Shown one piece after another: positions 52,931 to 62,800 of a stretch of 64,000 nucleotides of DNA. The position numbers and the translations under genes were made by a program. The DNA is from Candidatus Poribacteria bacterium. Lineage in GTDB: Bacteria; Poribacteria; WGA-4E; WGA-3G. The stretch is taken from the NCBI GenBank assembly GCA_028821605.1, contig JAPPFM010000012.1, forward strand, positions 45,016 through 109,015. The letters are read 5' to 3'. The notes under the pieces are model-generated. The model was not told the origin of the DNA. It worked only from the letters and a program-made list of their open reading frames with translations, and did no database searches. Every line of letters begins with the position of its first letter. The stretch's first letter is position 1.

Positions 52931-53644
52931 ATGCCAGATCGTGCCCTCGTTGAATTGATTACCCAGCGTGTTGTCAATAGATTGACAACAGAGCAGGCGT
53001 GTAGCGGTTGTGCTTTGAGATCCTGTGATGCAGGAAACCGGGCATGCGATGCTGTCATGCAGCAACAACAGATTCCGGTTGGGGTTTCAGCACGACACGC
53101 CCATGTGACCCAAGAGCACCTTGAAGTCCTTTACGGTGCTGGTCACCAACTTACCGTCTACGCTCCGCTTTATCAACCAGAAGCGTTTGCTGCAAATGAG
53201 ACGTTGACGATCGTTGGAAAACGAATGCGCGCCATTGAAGCAGTTCGTATCCTTGGTCCTGTAAGGGACTACTCCCAAGTCGAAGTGGCACAAACAGAAG
53301 CGATTCGGCTCGGATTAAACCCACCTATTCGGGACTCAGGCGACCTTGGGGGGGCAGAACCCATTACTCTCGTTGGACCCGCCGGAAGTATCTATTTGGA
53401 GGAAGGGGCAATCTGTGCAACACGACACATCCACATGACCCCCGGAGATGCTGACGCGCTCAATATTCGCGAGAACGGTCTTCTAAAAGTACATTTCCGT
53501 GGTGAGCGCGCTTTAACGTTTGAAAACGTTCGTCCCAAAATTTCTGAAGATTATGTGCTTCAGATGCACTTAGACACCGACGATGCCAATGCAGCAGGTC
53601 TAAAGGGTGGCGAACCCGTTGAGATTGTCCGAGATGCCGGTTGA
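52931..53644 (+). CDS. pduL: PduL-type phosphate acyltransferase
   Basis: A 237-residue microcompartment phosphotransacylase that converts acyl-CoA and phosphate to acyl phosphate, regenerating CoA inside the shell. The two PduL domains show their zinc-binding motifs: GVSARHAHVTQEHLE (about residues 52-66) and TRHIHMTPGDADAL (about 165-178). The N-terminus is a short amphipathic helix (ALVELITQRVVNRL) suited to shell targeting. It is followed by a cysteine cluster CSGCALRSCDAGNRAC, which is not part of the canonical enzyme and may bind metal. It follows BMC-H by 63 bases. Confidence 0.92.
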   Translation: MPDRALVELITQRVVNRLTTEQACSGCALRSCDAGNRACDAVMQQQQIPVGVSARHAHVTQEHLEVLYGAGHQLTVYAPLYQPEAFAANETLTIVGKRMRAIEAVRILGPVRDYSQVEVAQTEAIRLGLNPPIRDSGDLGGAEPITLVGPAGSIYLEEGAICATRHIHMTPGDADALNIRENGLLKVHFRGERALTFENVRPKISEDYVLQMHLDTDDANAAGLKGGEPVEIVRDAG

Positions 53645-53676
53645 GACGAGCAGGTTTCCTAATATTTTGAGGTAGC

Positions 53677-54423
53677 ATGAATCAGGAATTGATTGACCAG
53701 ATTAGGAAAATCGTGGAGCGGGTACTTCAAGAACAAACATCGGTCACCCCACAAGTCACACAAGAAAATCGGCTGCTCGCTATTTTTGGTGCAACACAGC
53801 TTGAATTAGATGAACCGATCCAGCAGCTTCATACCTGCCTGAAAGATGGATGGAAAATTACAATAATTTTGTCCGATCTCGCGACTAAAGTTATAAATCT
53901 TGAATCGATTCACACCGCATTTGGCGAAGATAATATTTTACAAGAGAATGCTCTAATTAATATAAGAACTTTTGTGGATGCTTACCAGCAGGTTGTGCTT
54001 CCTGTCTTTTCTTATCCAATGGCTGCAAAACTCGCGTTAGGATTGGTAGACACGCCGTGTACCTACCTCGTATTTGAAGCACTCTCTAAAGGAAAGAAGG
54101 TTATAGCAGCCTCTGATGCACTCAATCAAAGTGAAGTTTCCATAAAAGGGAATCCCATTTTCAGTAAACTTAAAGACGATTATGTAAACGTTTTGTCTGA
54201 ATTCGGCGTTCAATTGGTACCAATGACTCGAATCGCTGAGTCCATCATGGAAAGAACAGACAATTCGTGTGCTGTTGTAGAAAAAACCTTAATTAGTGCA
54301 GCAACCATCTCCGATCTGGATGCGGACGTGCGCGAATTAGTTTATGCGAACCCGGCAGTTATCACGCCACTCGCACGTGAGTATGCAAAGAAAAGAGGTA
54401 TTGAACTGATACCTAAAGGCTAA
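53677..54423 (+). CDS. Microcompartment-associated flavoprotein-like protein
   Basis: A 248-residue protein. Residues 2-18 (NQELIDQIRKIVERVLQ) are a typical cargo-targeting amphipathic helix for bacterial microcompartments, separated by a Thr/Gln linker from a Rossmann-like part that begins LLAIFGATQ and contains VVLPVFSYPMAAKLALGLVD and KKVIAASDAL. This layout fits the flavoprotein (PF02441-like) component that accompanies several BMC loci. The flavin-binding residues cannot be verified by eye. The gene follows PduL after 32 bases and closes the set; no aldehyde dehydrogenase or vertex (BMC-P) gene follows. Confidence 0.7.
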   Translation: MNQELIDQIRKIVERVLQEQTSVTPQVTQENRLLAIFGATQLELDEPIQQLHTCLKDGWKITIILSDLATKVINLESIHTAFGEDNILQENALINIRTFVDAYQQVVLPVFSYPMAAKLALGLVDTPCTYLVFEALSKGKKVIAASDALNQSEVSIKGNPIFSKLKDDYVNVLSEFGVQLVPMTRIAESIMERTDNSCAVVEKTLISAATISDLDADVRELVYANPAVITPLAREYAKKRGIELIPKG

Positions 54424-54493
54424 AATTTGTTCGTTCTTAAAGGGTGAATCGTGATGAGGGGAATCCGAATTATCGGATATTGTTGATTAACCC

Positions 54494-54522
54494 TTGACAT
54501 TTCTTGAAGAAAATTGTATCAT
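54494..54522 (+). promoter_or_regulatory. Strong sigma-70-type promoter
   Basis: TTGACA at 54494-54499 and TATCAT at 54517-54522, spacer 17. It precedes the Ser/Arg-rich protein gene with a leader of about 110 bases. Confidence 0.7.
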
Positions 54523-54638
54523 TTCCATGACAACTCTATTAATTATTTATCTTTAATACTCACGTATCACCGCGCTCGATGGTTAAAAGCCTATTGGCAA
54601 TACCAAACGAAGGACATGAACATAGGAGGAGGATTCTC

Positions 54639-56264
54639 ATGAAAACCCAGATTTCTGTTTTAAGCGCAGTATGCCTTATCAGCTGTTTTGCAATTGCTGG
54701 GTTGTTGGCACCCGCTGTCGCAGATTACGATTATTATGCGGATCGGTTGAGTCGAGAGCATCGCATTGCAAACGATGTTGATGAATGGATAGAACGTGGG
54801 AACGCAACAATTACCGCCAGTCCGCGTTTTGAAGATGGTGTTCGCCTTACTGCTTGGGCGAATGCTGCAGAAAACGCAAATGACTATGAATTTGCAATTG
54901 CCAGCGCGGTATATCTCTTTGAAATTCCAGTAGGAACACAGTACATCGAAGTTTTGGTGCGATATCGAGGGGAACCGCATCGCTTAGAGATTGAGGACTA
55001 CGAAGAACCCATTGCAGGACGTGTTTGGATTCGTAACACCAAGCGTGAAGCAACACGCCGCGGCTACTACGACGAAAATGCCAAGGAAACACGCTACGGC
55101 GACACCTTTGTTCTTCGTGCAAAAAATCGTTCTGAACGGATTAAGATTCCCGCAGCAGGTCGGGTCAAAGATGGATGGATGGAACTTCATGTTGTAGCAG
55201 AGGGTGGTGAACAACTTGACGTGGAATACCTTGAGGTATCCACCTATCGGAGACAACCGAAGGTTAAAGTGATTCAGCGGTACACACCCTCTTATCGTTG
55301 GCGTCCATGGCACCGTTACACTTACCTCTACTTCTATGATGGTCCTGTCTATTACGCGACGGACTATGACTACTATCTCCGATGGAGTTATCCGATCTAC
55401 GATCACCACTATCTCTCAATCCGTTCGTATTATGGCGGGTATCTTGGACGTTACCGCGGTTATTATCCGAGTGCCTACTATCGCTATTACTCGCCGTATT
55501 ATGGTTCTTACCGCGGTTATTACCGGGGAACACCGAAGGTTCACCAACGGCGGACGCAGCTGAATCGGTGGAGTGCGCAGCATGAAACAACGCGCCGGCA
55601 GTACAGCCGTAGCCGACTAGCTGCGAACAGCCGTCAGGTAGAACGGACGGCGGTTCGGCGAAGTGTTCGGACTACACTCGAAAATCATCGAAGGCAAACA
55701 CCAGCGACAACAGAGCGGGTTGCGCGCCAGTCAATTATTTCGGAAAAACAACGCGCTCTTGCCTCCAGGTCAACACTCCGGCAAAATAACATAAGACGGA
55801 GTACATACGCTGGAGATTCGGTTAGCAAACAGCGGCGTTATCCGAGTGCGACACAAGACGTGAATCGTTACAGAAGTTCCGTAGTAGATACACGGCGGGC
55901 GACACCACTTTATAGACCTTCGACCTCTTCTTCGAGAAGGTCATACTCGTCGAGTTCAACGAGAAGATCATACTCGTCGAGTTCAAGTAGTGACTCGCGT
56001 CCGCAGTATAGAAGTACGACTTCAAATTCGAGTTCAACACGCTCACGCACAAGTGTCAGCCGCTCGACTGAAAGGTCTCGTGTAAGCCGTTCAAGTTCGA
56101 CGCGCTCACGCACAAGCGTAAGTCGTTCAAGTTCCACTACAAAAACCCGGACGCGTCCGACGACTTCAAGTTCGAGTTCAACGCGTAGCAGCTCAAGCAG
56201 TAGCAGCGATGACGATGACAAAAACCGGAGTCGGACAACAGAACGGACGAAACGGAGACGTTAG
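54639..56264 (+). CDS. Secreted protein with Tyr-rich middle and Ser/Arg-repeat tail
   Basis: A 541-residue exported protein; start at 54639 after AGGAGGAGG. Signal peptide about 1-29 (ending APAVA-DY). Residues 30-210 form a compact, beta-rich domain. Residues 225-310 are extremely tyrosine-rich (YYGGYLGRYRGYYPSAYYRY), and residues 330-541 are low-complexity, dominated by Ser, Arg and Thr, with repeated SSSTRSRTSVSRS blocks and an Asp stretch before a KRRR end. I do not recognise a family. Composition suggests an adhesive or surface-coating protein that interacts with polyanions. The repeated tail DNA (55915-56200) is prone to length change. Confidence 0.72.
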   Translation: MKTQISVLSAVCLISCFAIAGLLAPAVADYDYYADRLSREHRIANDVDEWIERGNATITASPRFEDGVRLTAWANAAENANDYEFAIASAVYLFEIPVGTQYIEVLVRYRGEPHRLEIEDYEEPIAGRVWIRNTKREATRRGYYDENAKETRYGDTFVLRAKNRSERIKIPAAGRVKDGWMELHVVAEGGEQLDVEYLEVSTYRRQPKVKVIQRYTPSYRWRPWHRYTYLYFYDGPVYYATDYDYYLRWSYPIYDHHYLSIRSYYGGYLGRYRGYYPSAYYRYYSPYYGSYRGYYRGTPKVHQRRTQLNRWSAQHETTRRQYSRSRLAANSRQVERTAVRRSVRTTLENHRRQTPATTERVARQSIISEKQRALASRSTLRQNNIRRSTYAGDSVSKQRRYPSATQDVNRYRSSVVDTRRATPLYRPSTSSSRRSYSSSSTRRSYSSSSSSDSRPQYRSTTSNSSSTRSRTSVSRSTERSRVSRSSSTRSRTSVSRSSSTTKTRTRPTTSSSSSTRSSSSSSSDDDDKNRSRTTERTKRRR

Positions 56265-56283
56265 CACATTTATAGGAGCAGTA

Positions 56284-56319
56284 TAGGCTTTGCGTGATCT
56301 CTTCAACGCGTAAAGCCTA
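56284..56319. repeat. Hairpin after the Ser/Arg-rich gene
   Basis: TAGGCTTT at 56284-56291 pairs with AAAGCCTA at 56312-56319, with inner GCG/CGC pairing possible. No T-run follows, so a terminator role is uncertain. Confidence 0.35.
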
Positions 56320-56331
56320 ATAGCAGATCAG

Positions 56332-56895
56332 ATGCGATTTTTGCTAATTACATCACTACTGCTATTAAGCCTCCATGCAAGTTTTGCACAGGAGGCTGAG
56401 AACGGTGCAGATACTGAACAGCACACACCTGAACCGGTGGAACAAGAGAGGCTTGTTTCGCCAGTTGGGGCTATGATACGTTCCGCCATTTTCCCAGGAT
56501 GGGGACAATTTTATAGCCGTGGTTATTTCCGTGGCAGTCTCACTGTTTTGGGAATAGGCGGTTCTGTTGTCGGTGCCTTATTAGCACAGAATTCTTTTAA
56601 GAATCGCTACAACGCCTATGCGACGTATGCAAGTTTATATCCTAATGACGACCAAGGCGTGTTAGAGCGTTATGAGTACGCGAACCAGCGTTATAAACTC
56701 AGGACATTTTTTATGTATACCAGCATTGGTATTTGGGTTTATAGCCTTATCGATTCTTATGTCAATGCAAATTTTTACAACGCGACTACATTGATTCAGT
56801 CTATTGAGAAAGATGCACAAGATATTGAAAAATTGGGGATTGAAGTCGGGGCGACCCCGTCGCGTCTGTATTTGGGTTTTGTTAAAACCTTTTAA
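56332..56895 (+). CDS. DUF5683-like membrane protein
   Basis: A 187-residue protein with a signal peptide or first helix (1-19), an acidic linker, then SPVGAMIRSAIFPGWGQFYSR, the typical opening of DUF5683 proteins, in which a re-entrant or membrane helix follows. Two more hydrophobic segments are at about 80-95 and 126-145. Function of the family is unknown. It is encoded 21 bases before an NTF2-like lipoprotein gene. Confidence 0.72.
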   Translation: MRFLLITSLLLLSLHASFAQEAENGADTEQHTPEPVEQERLVSPVGAMIRSAIFPGWGQFYSRGYFRGSLTVLGIGGSVVGALLAQNSFKNRYNAYATYASLYPNDDQGVLERYEYANQRYKLRTFFMYTSIGIWVYSLIDSYVNANFYNATTLIQSIEKDAQDIEKLGIEVGATPSRLYLGFVKTF

Positions 56896-56916
56896 AATAC
56901 GGAGGAATACTTAATC

Positions 56917-57489
56917 ATGTTCAGGACTTTTGCGAAAGTCATTGGCGTATTCGTCTTACTCTTAGGTTTTATGGGGGGTTTTATGGGATGCGGAGATGCT
57001 GACAAAGTTGGTCAGGTTCCACCTGAAGAACTCCTTCAAATCAATAAAGTCTTAGACCGATGGCGGCAGGGGTATGAGACAGAGGACGTTAACGCTTACA
57101 TCGATACTTTCTGGGAAGAGGGTTTCCTCTATGTTTCCGATTGGGGAACAGATGGAGACAAAACGGACGACCTTGAGTTTGATGACATTCGACAGGAACG
57201 GGATGCCGCTATTCGAGTCTTTGAGAAGTTTCAGGATATTGAGATAGAACTTTCTGTTCCACCAGAGATTTCTATGAATGAGGAAGGCACACGAGCAGAA
57301 GTGCGGAATCACTATAGAATCCAACTTTTTATCTCGGATGGACACTCCCTTGAGGGTGGATTTAGCGGCGTATACGCTGAAGGTGACAACCTCTTTATCT
57401 TTGAAAAAAGAAATGATGAATGGCGCATAGCTGAATGGCATGACGAAGCCTATAACGAGGAAGAGATTCGCATCGCCAATAACCTATAA
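56917..57489 (+). CDS. NTF2-like lipoprotein
   Basis: A 190-residue lipoprotein with a lipobox near GFMGC (Cys25). The mature part, LLQINKVLDRWRQGYETEDVN through FEKRNDEWRIAEWHDE, follows the SnoaL/NTF2 cone fold: an N-terminal helix pair, then a curved beta sheet ending in a W-x-I strand. Such domains bind small ligands or dimerise without catalysis. GGAGGA precedes the ATG. Likely in one unit with the DUF5683-like gene and the Wzz-like gene 59 bases after it. Confidence 0.72.
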   Translation: MFRTFAKVIGVFVLLLGFMGGFMGCGDADKVGQVPPEELLQINKVLDRWRQGYETEDVNAYIDTFWEEGFLYVSDWGTDGDKTDDLEFDDIRQERDAAIRVFEKFQDIEIELSVPPEISMNEEGTRAEVRNHYRIQLFISDGHSLEGGFSGVYAEGDNLFIFEKRNDEWRIAEWHDEAYNEEEIRIANNL

Positions 57490-57500
57490 GTCCGAGAAAC

Positions 57501-57520
57501 GGAGGGGCAATTTCTAACCC
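57501..57520. repeat. Inverted copy of the GGGTTAGAAAT-CCCTCC repeat
   Basis: GGAGGGGCAATTTCTAACCC; its reverse complement matches the core of the second unit at 31500-31528 apart from a short insertion. Suggests a dispersed intergenic repeat family. Confidence 0.4.
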
Positions 57521-57548
57521 AGAGACTGGGTGGGAATTCTGTATATTC

Positions 57549-58967
57549 ATGTCGCAACCGGAGGGCCACCTACGTGATTACCTTCAACTCATACGAAAGT
57601 ATGATTTTACACTCTGTCTGAGCGTTCTATTGGTATTAGGAACTGCCCTGGTTATCTCGCTCCGCTTACCTAAAACTTATGCTGCCTCCACTTTAATGTT
57701 GCTCGTCCAACCCAGTGCAACATCCTCCCTACCTTCTTCAGCGAACCTGTTTCAGAATGTGCTCTCCGGTGGTGCCGATCGGCGGGAAATGGAGACAATC
57801 AGTGCTCGATTTTCCACAGAATCGATGCTAAAAACGGCAGTTGAAAACCTTGAAGAGAGTGGCAATGTCAAAGCAGTTTCCCTCTTTCCACCAATAGGTA
57901 AACTCAAACGAATCCTAAAGGCTCAACTAAATCCAGATTCTGACTACATCAATCTTTCGATTGCTTTAACAGAGGCAGAAGGAGGAGAGCGTAATGCAGC
58001 ACTGCTCGTTAACCAACTCGCGCAAGATATGAAAACTTTGCGGCGTGGAGATGAAGAAACAAAACTTAGAAAACGCATAGAGTTCCTCCAAGATAAGCAG
58101 CGGGAAATCCAAGCGGAAATACAGAAAGATTTAGAAGCACTCCTCCTATTTGCTCGCGAAAATGGCAGTCCAGAAATATGGGTTCCAATACTCACTAACT
58201 TGCTTGAGCGTCGCGCCAGTGTCCGAGAAAGACTCGAAGCGAATCAACAGCAGCTTTACGCAACCCGCGCTCATATAGCCTATCTATATGAACAATTAGC
58301 ATTGTTACCGGAACAGACGAAACTATCAGAAACCACCTCTTACGATCCTGTTTGGCTTTTTCAACAGGAAAAACTCTTTAACCTTGAATCCCAACGCGTT
58401 GCGGATGCAGAAAAAATTGGCAAAACCGCATCAGAGTTGAAAGGACTTGATGCACAAATTGCTGCAATCCGCGAAAAAAACGAGCAAACCTCCCCCACGG
58501 CTACCACGACTACCTCCGGACCCTCCGCCCATCATACCTATATAAAGAATCAATTATTAACGGTTGTTCCAAGCCTTTCCCGCTATGAAAATGCTGCTGA
58601 ACGCCTCAAACAGGAACTCAGTAAGCTGGAAACTGAATTGGCACAAGTGTTGGAACAAATTCCGGAAAACCAAATGATCCTCACACAAATGGTAGCCAAG
58701 ATTCAGAAAACCAATGCACTTGCCGAAGAGATTGCGAAACGTTTACTTGAAGTTGAAATATTATATGCTGAATCCAAGTTAACTACCTCTCGCAACCAGA
58801 TAGGTGGTATTGAAATCATTGACCGCGCCGTACCAAGAAAGATTCCTGTCAGTCCGCGACTGAGATTTATTTTACTCATTGCGGGGATCACCGGTGTGTC
58901 CTTGGGTATTACGATTGTCCTGTTTAACGAATACTTGGGTGGAAGTACCGAGAATATAATGGACTGA
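57549..58967 (+). CDS. Wzz/GumC-like polysaccharide chain-length or export protein
   Basis: A 472-residue inner-membrane protein of the polysaccharide co-polymerase type. The N-terminal helix (about 22-42, LCLSVLLVLGTALVISL) is followed by the YAASTLMLLVQPS strand typical of the Wzz domain. A large periplasmic coiled-coil part (about 165-410) follows, then VPRKIPVSPRLRFILLI, the characteristic proline-rich segment, and a second helix (about 437-458). No C-terminal tyrosine kinase. It controls chain length or export of a surface polysaccharide; no glycosyltransferase genes are in the window. GGAGGG lies just after, not before, the start, and the site upstream is weak. Confidence 0.8.
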   Translation: MSQPEGHLRDYLQLIRKYDFTLCLSVLLVLGTALVISLRLPKTYAASTLMLLVQPSATSSLPSSANLFQNVLSGGADRREMETISARFSTESMLKTAVENLEESGNVKAVSLFPPIGKLKRILKAQLNPDSDYINLSIALTEAEGGERNAALLVNQLAQDMKTLRRGDEETKLRKRIEFLQDKQREIQAEIQKDLEALLLFARENGSPEIWVPILTNLLERRASVRERLEANQQQLYATRAHIAYLYEQLALLPEQTKLSETTSYDPVWLFQQEKLFNLESQRVADAEKIGKTASELKGLDAQIAAIREKNEQTSPTATTTTSGPSAHHTYIKNQLLTVVPSLSRYENAAERLKQELSKLETELAQVLEQIPENQMILTQMVAKIQKTNALAEEIAKRLLEVEILYAESKLTTSRNQIGGIEIIDRAVPRKIPVSPRLRFILLIAGITGVSLGITIVLFNEYLGGSTENIMD

Positions 58968-59017
58968 ATACCTCATCCTGAAGCGTTTATAATCTCATTT
59001 TTGGGTTCTGAAACTCT

Positions 59018-59055
59018 AAATTGACAGAAGTATGAAAAAAAAATGTCAATTTTTC
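59018..59055 (+). terminator. Rho-independent terminator after the Wzz-like gene
   Basis: AAATTGACA at 59018-59026 pairs with TGTCAATTT at 59044-59052 and continues into TTTC, with a 17-base A-rich loop. The TTGACA/TATAAT pair here has a 30-base spacing and is not a promoter. Confidence 0.5.
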
Positions 59056-59384
59056 TTATAATGTAGTATAATATATAGTACGTCCAATGTGCAGCGTTGC
59101 GTTACTTGCGCGTTGCCATTGTGAGGATATTTAATAAATTTACACTGGGATCTACTAATATTTTTGACTGGAATCCTAGGGCGAGACAATTTTGTTGTCC
59201 GTTTTTTATTGTCTTCAGGGAAACAGTACCAGTCAGTCGAAATATCCTCATATCAGGGACGCATCTATTTTGTACAGCATTCTGTAGGACAAATTTTGGG
59301 GTGGATAGAGCGATTTGTAGATCGCAACCCACCCGTAATTAAAAGAGGGAAAAATCGAAATTGAAATGGCACTGATAATTAAAC

Positions 59385-59414
59385 TTGAAAAATATATGAC
59401 ATTTGTGGTATGAT
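59385..59414 (+). promoter_or_regulatory. Promoter-like pair upstream of the large lipoprotein gene
   Basis: TTGAAA at 59385-59390 and TATGAT at 59409-59414, spacer 18. Confidence 0.4.
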
Positions 59415-59460
59415 ATGAAAAATTGTTATCCCAATGCATGCGTTTTTTATTGTTAAAGAC

Positions 59461-59489
59461 TTGACAGAAAATTGGTTCAGTGCTATTTT
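59461..59489 (+). promoter_or_regulatory. Second promoter-like pair upstream of the large lipoprotein gene
   Basis: TTGACA at 59461-59466 and TATTTT at 59484-59489, spacer 17; predicted leader of about 340 bases. Confidence 0.4.
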
Positions 59490-59838
59490 AAATGCCAAGA
59501 ACAGTTTTGTGGGCGTTTTACCACATATTTTTTGTATTGAGAACTCCCGCGAAACAAACCCTTAATTTGTTGGAAGGAGACTCGCTTTTATGTCTTTCGC
59601 GCGATATTTCTGATTTCGGACGCGAATCTGGCAGTAACTGAAAAGTAACGAAATTGAAGTGATATTGGTTTCAGTAACGAGATTTTGGAACTTTCCGTTT
59701 ACGCGTAAAGCAGTTTTCATCCATTTTTAAGGTTTTTTGTCGGAGACCGGGGTAGAGGGAGCGAAAAGTGAATATTCATGTCGTAGTTCCATTGCCCAAA
59801 TATCCGATTCATTATTTCCAAGGAGGAAAAACAAAATA

Positions 59839-62800
59839 ATGAACAGGCTAAAACAATCAATTGATGTTTTACTTGTAGCGACCTGTATCCTGAGCGCTTT
59901 TGTGCTTTACGGTTGTGGTGCACAGAGCCTTGGTCCACAAGAACCCCTATTACCAACAATTGAGGGGAGTTCTAAATTTTCAGCACGGTTCCAGTTAGAA
60001 GAAGAACCGCAATTCTTCTATGACCTGTTTGGAAAAGAGCTGCTTGAGGGTAACGAGGTCTATAACTATCGCGAGCAGAAAGAGTTTGACCAGAATGGCG
60101 AATTGTTCGTTGGTTGGACGGGTCAGCTGGATAGTGAAAGGTTCTCGGCGCAGCTGGATAGAACCGTCTTGACAGAAGACAGTTTCCGCGGTAGATATAC
60201 CGAGTTTGCTATCGGTGATAGCATGCGTTTCAAACCTTCTACATTGTTCCCGAACCGTTACATCCTCTACAAGACAGAGTTTGACGGACTTCGTTGGGAC
60301 ATTTCTTTTGCACAGGAACGACACCTTTTCACGCTTATCAACTCACGTATCTCGAACCCTGTTCAATTGACAGACGCAGCGGCAAACCTTGCACCGACGC
60401 TCGGTCGTCGAAATGGTTTGAATGAAGATGCTGGGGTTCGGCATATTGAAAACGCACGATTGATGGGTTTCCGAGCACAAGGGCTTTTGGGAGACATTTT
60501 CCGCGTTGGGTTTACTTATGTCAACCTTCACAAAGAACACCCGGAACGGGTTGAAAACCCCATCATGGGTACTGTCGCGAACACACCACCCGAATCAATT
60601 TCCGTTGTCTTTCGCGATGATTCACCCGAAGACAACCATGGATCCGTTACTGTGTTCAATGGCTACGATCCAGCCAAACACAGTGATAACATTCAAGGTG
60701 GTGTCGGTGCCGCTTTCAAAAGCATGACAGTTACAGTAATTACGCAAGAGTTGGAAGAGTTAACACCCGAAGAGATTGAAGACGGTGTTGAACCGAAAGC
60801 GCAACCGGCACAAACCCAAAAGCTTGAGATTTTCTCTTCCGATGTCACTCCGATTGATGTAGGCGGACTTCCGTCTGATATTCGTGAATCCGGGGATTGG
60901 GCAATTGTGGACGGCTTCAACAAAATGAAATACGATCTCGTTTTTGCCGATCACGATATTGACCCACGTACCGTTCAATCGGTCGTTTTTGATATGATTG
61001 TAGCTGGTGATTATAACATTGCTGTCATCGGATTTAGTGAGGCTAACAAAGCCGAATCCGATCCGGAAATCCAAGAGTGGATTAAGACCGAAGATGGCCA
61101 TATCCAAATGCCATATCGTGATGTTATTCAAGCACCCGGTAATTATGGACAATCCTCTGAATACATTAGCGATCGAGCGAACCTCGTTGATAATCCTGAT
61201 AAATGGACAGGTGACGGCAGACCGCGTAAAATCAGTTATCGTTATGGTGCGGGACGCGCGGCACTCCTCTACGGGCTTGACTTAGAAGGTACTATCGGCA
61301 ACGTTTTCGTTCGTGCCCACTATTCTATTAACGGTAAGTATAAGCAGTATCCGACGATCCCCAAAGATCAGATTGGATTTAGCAGACTTAAGACGACTAT
61401 CGTAGGTGAAGATGGTGAGGAAGAAACTGGTATTTCCATTGATCCGGCGACAGGTTTGCCGTTAGATGGGAACGGTATACCCACCTATTCGGAGACCGCG
61501 GGTGAACGCTTTGAAGCTAGATTGGGCGGTGATGGAACCGATGAAAGCGGTGACGGAGAAATGGGAAGAGAAACCGCATGGTTCGTCCAACTCAAATCTC
61601 GCTTTGGCAAGTTGTACCTGGAAGGGGTCTACTACCACATCGATCCGGGTTACACGACCACCTATCTCAACTTCGGTTCTAATACCGATAGAGACCAACC
61701 TTACTCACTGGAGCGGACCCCCGAATCTCAGTCTGAACAAGATCCATGGGATGAAGTCAATTACGCCCTCATTGAAGATGACGATGATGACGACGATTGG
61801 CCGGATGACATTGACTTCGACGGAGTCCTACCGCGTGCTGATGACAGAGACCAGAACGGCGTTTTGGACTTCCAAGAAGACTTTCTCATCTTTGATGCCG
61901 ATCCACCAGTGTTCACCGACCTCGTCGATCTGAACAACAACGGTACGATCGATTCTCTTGAGGATGACTTTGAACCACAATATGAGTACGGGGTAGACAG
62001 GGAAGGATACCACGTCTTCGCTGAATATGACCTTCTTGATAACCTTTCACTCAAAGTCGGGTGGCTCAATGAAAACGAAGTTTCCAGCCGTCGACAGAAC
62101 GATTCCAAGTACCTACACGTCACTTACCAACGTGACATTCCGGATTTTGGAACTGTTCTTTTCCAAAACCGCTTCGTCCGAGTTCGCGACGATATTCCAG
62201 ATTACACCATCACACTCCGTGTCGGTGAGTTAGAGCCTGTTCAAATTTCCGACGAGCTTGATTTCTACAATGCTCGTGTGAATACGACAACGCTGCAGTT
62301 CCTCTATACTGCTGTCCCCAACCTTACACTTGAAGCGAAGTTCCTCGTTGTGCTGCAAAAACAGTTTGAGCAGGACGAAGAAGGCGCGATTTTCTTGGAT
62401 ATTGAGGGGGATCCGTCAAATGAAGATGATCCGCTCAATGCCGATCAGCGCGTTGACTTCATGGTACCCATTGAGCAGGTTCGAGCTGCCGGTGAAAGGC
62501 GGGAATTCCCGTTCTATCCAGACCACGGGATTAACGCTCTTAACCCTGAGGACCCGGGCTTAATCTATGATGCCGAAAACTGGAAGAAGCGTCGTTACCC
62601 AGAACGGGATATTCGCAATCAGCAGACGATTCTCAAGGCGAGATACGAGATTCCGCTCGGTGACCTCCCCTTCGTTGACAGAATCGGTGAAGATTTGACG
62701 CTCACACCGATGGTGAAGTACATTTGGGACCGCGCTTTTGACCGCGGCGCAGAGGAAATTGGGGATGCCCTTAATCCACGTCTGTTTGTTCCTACCGATG

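Larger units (their letters stand above)
58968..59838. other. 871-base regulatory-looking gap before the large lipoprotein gene
   Basis: No gene found. A/T-rich. It holds a hairpin terminator (59018-59055), two promoter-like pairs (59385-59414 and 59461-59489) and a long leader up to 59838. Opposed short frames at 59097-59342 lack ribosome sites. Confidence 0.5.

Noticed and set aside
59021..59062. TTGACA followed by TATAAT as a promoter
   Set aside because: The spacing is 30 bases, and the TTGACA is one arm of a terminator hairpin ending in a T-run.
59097..59342. Opposed short frames in the gap before the large lipoprotein gene
   Set aside because: Frames on both strands cover the same bases, with no ribosome sites and no recognisable protein.
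61466..61933. A 155-codon plus-strand frame inside the large lipoprotein gene
   Set aside because: It is in another frame of an intact gene, with no ribosome site.
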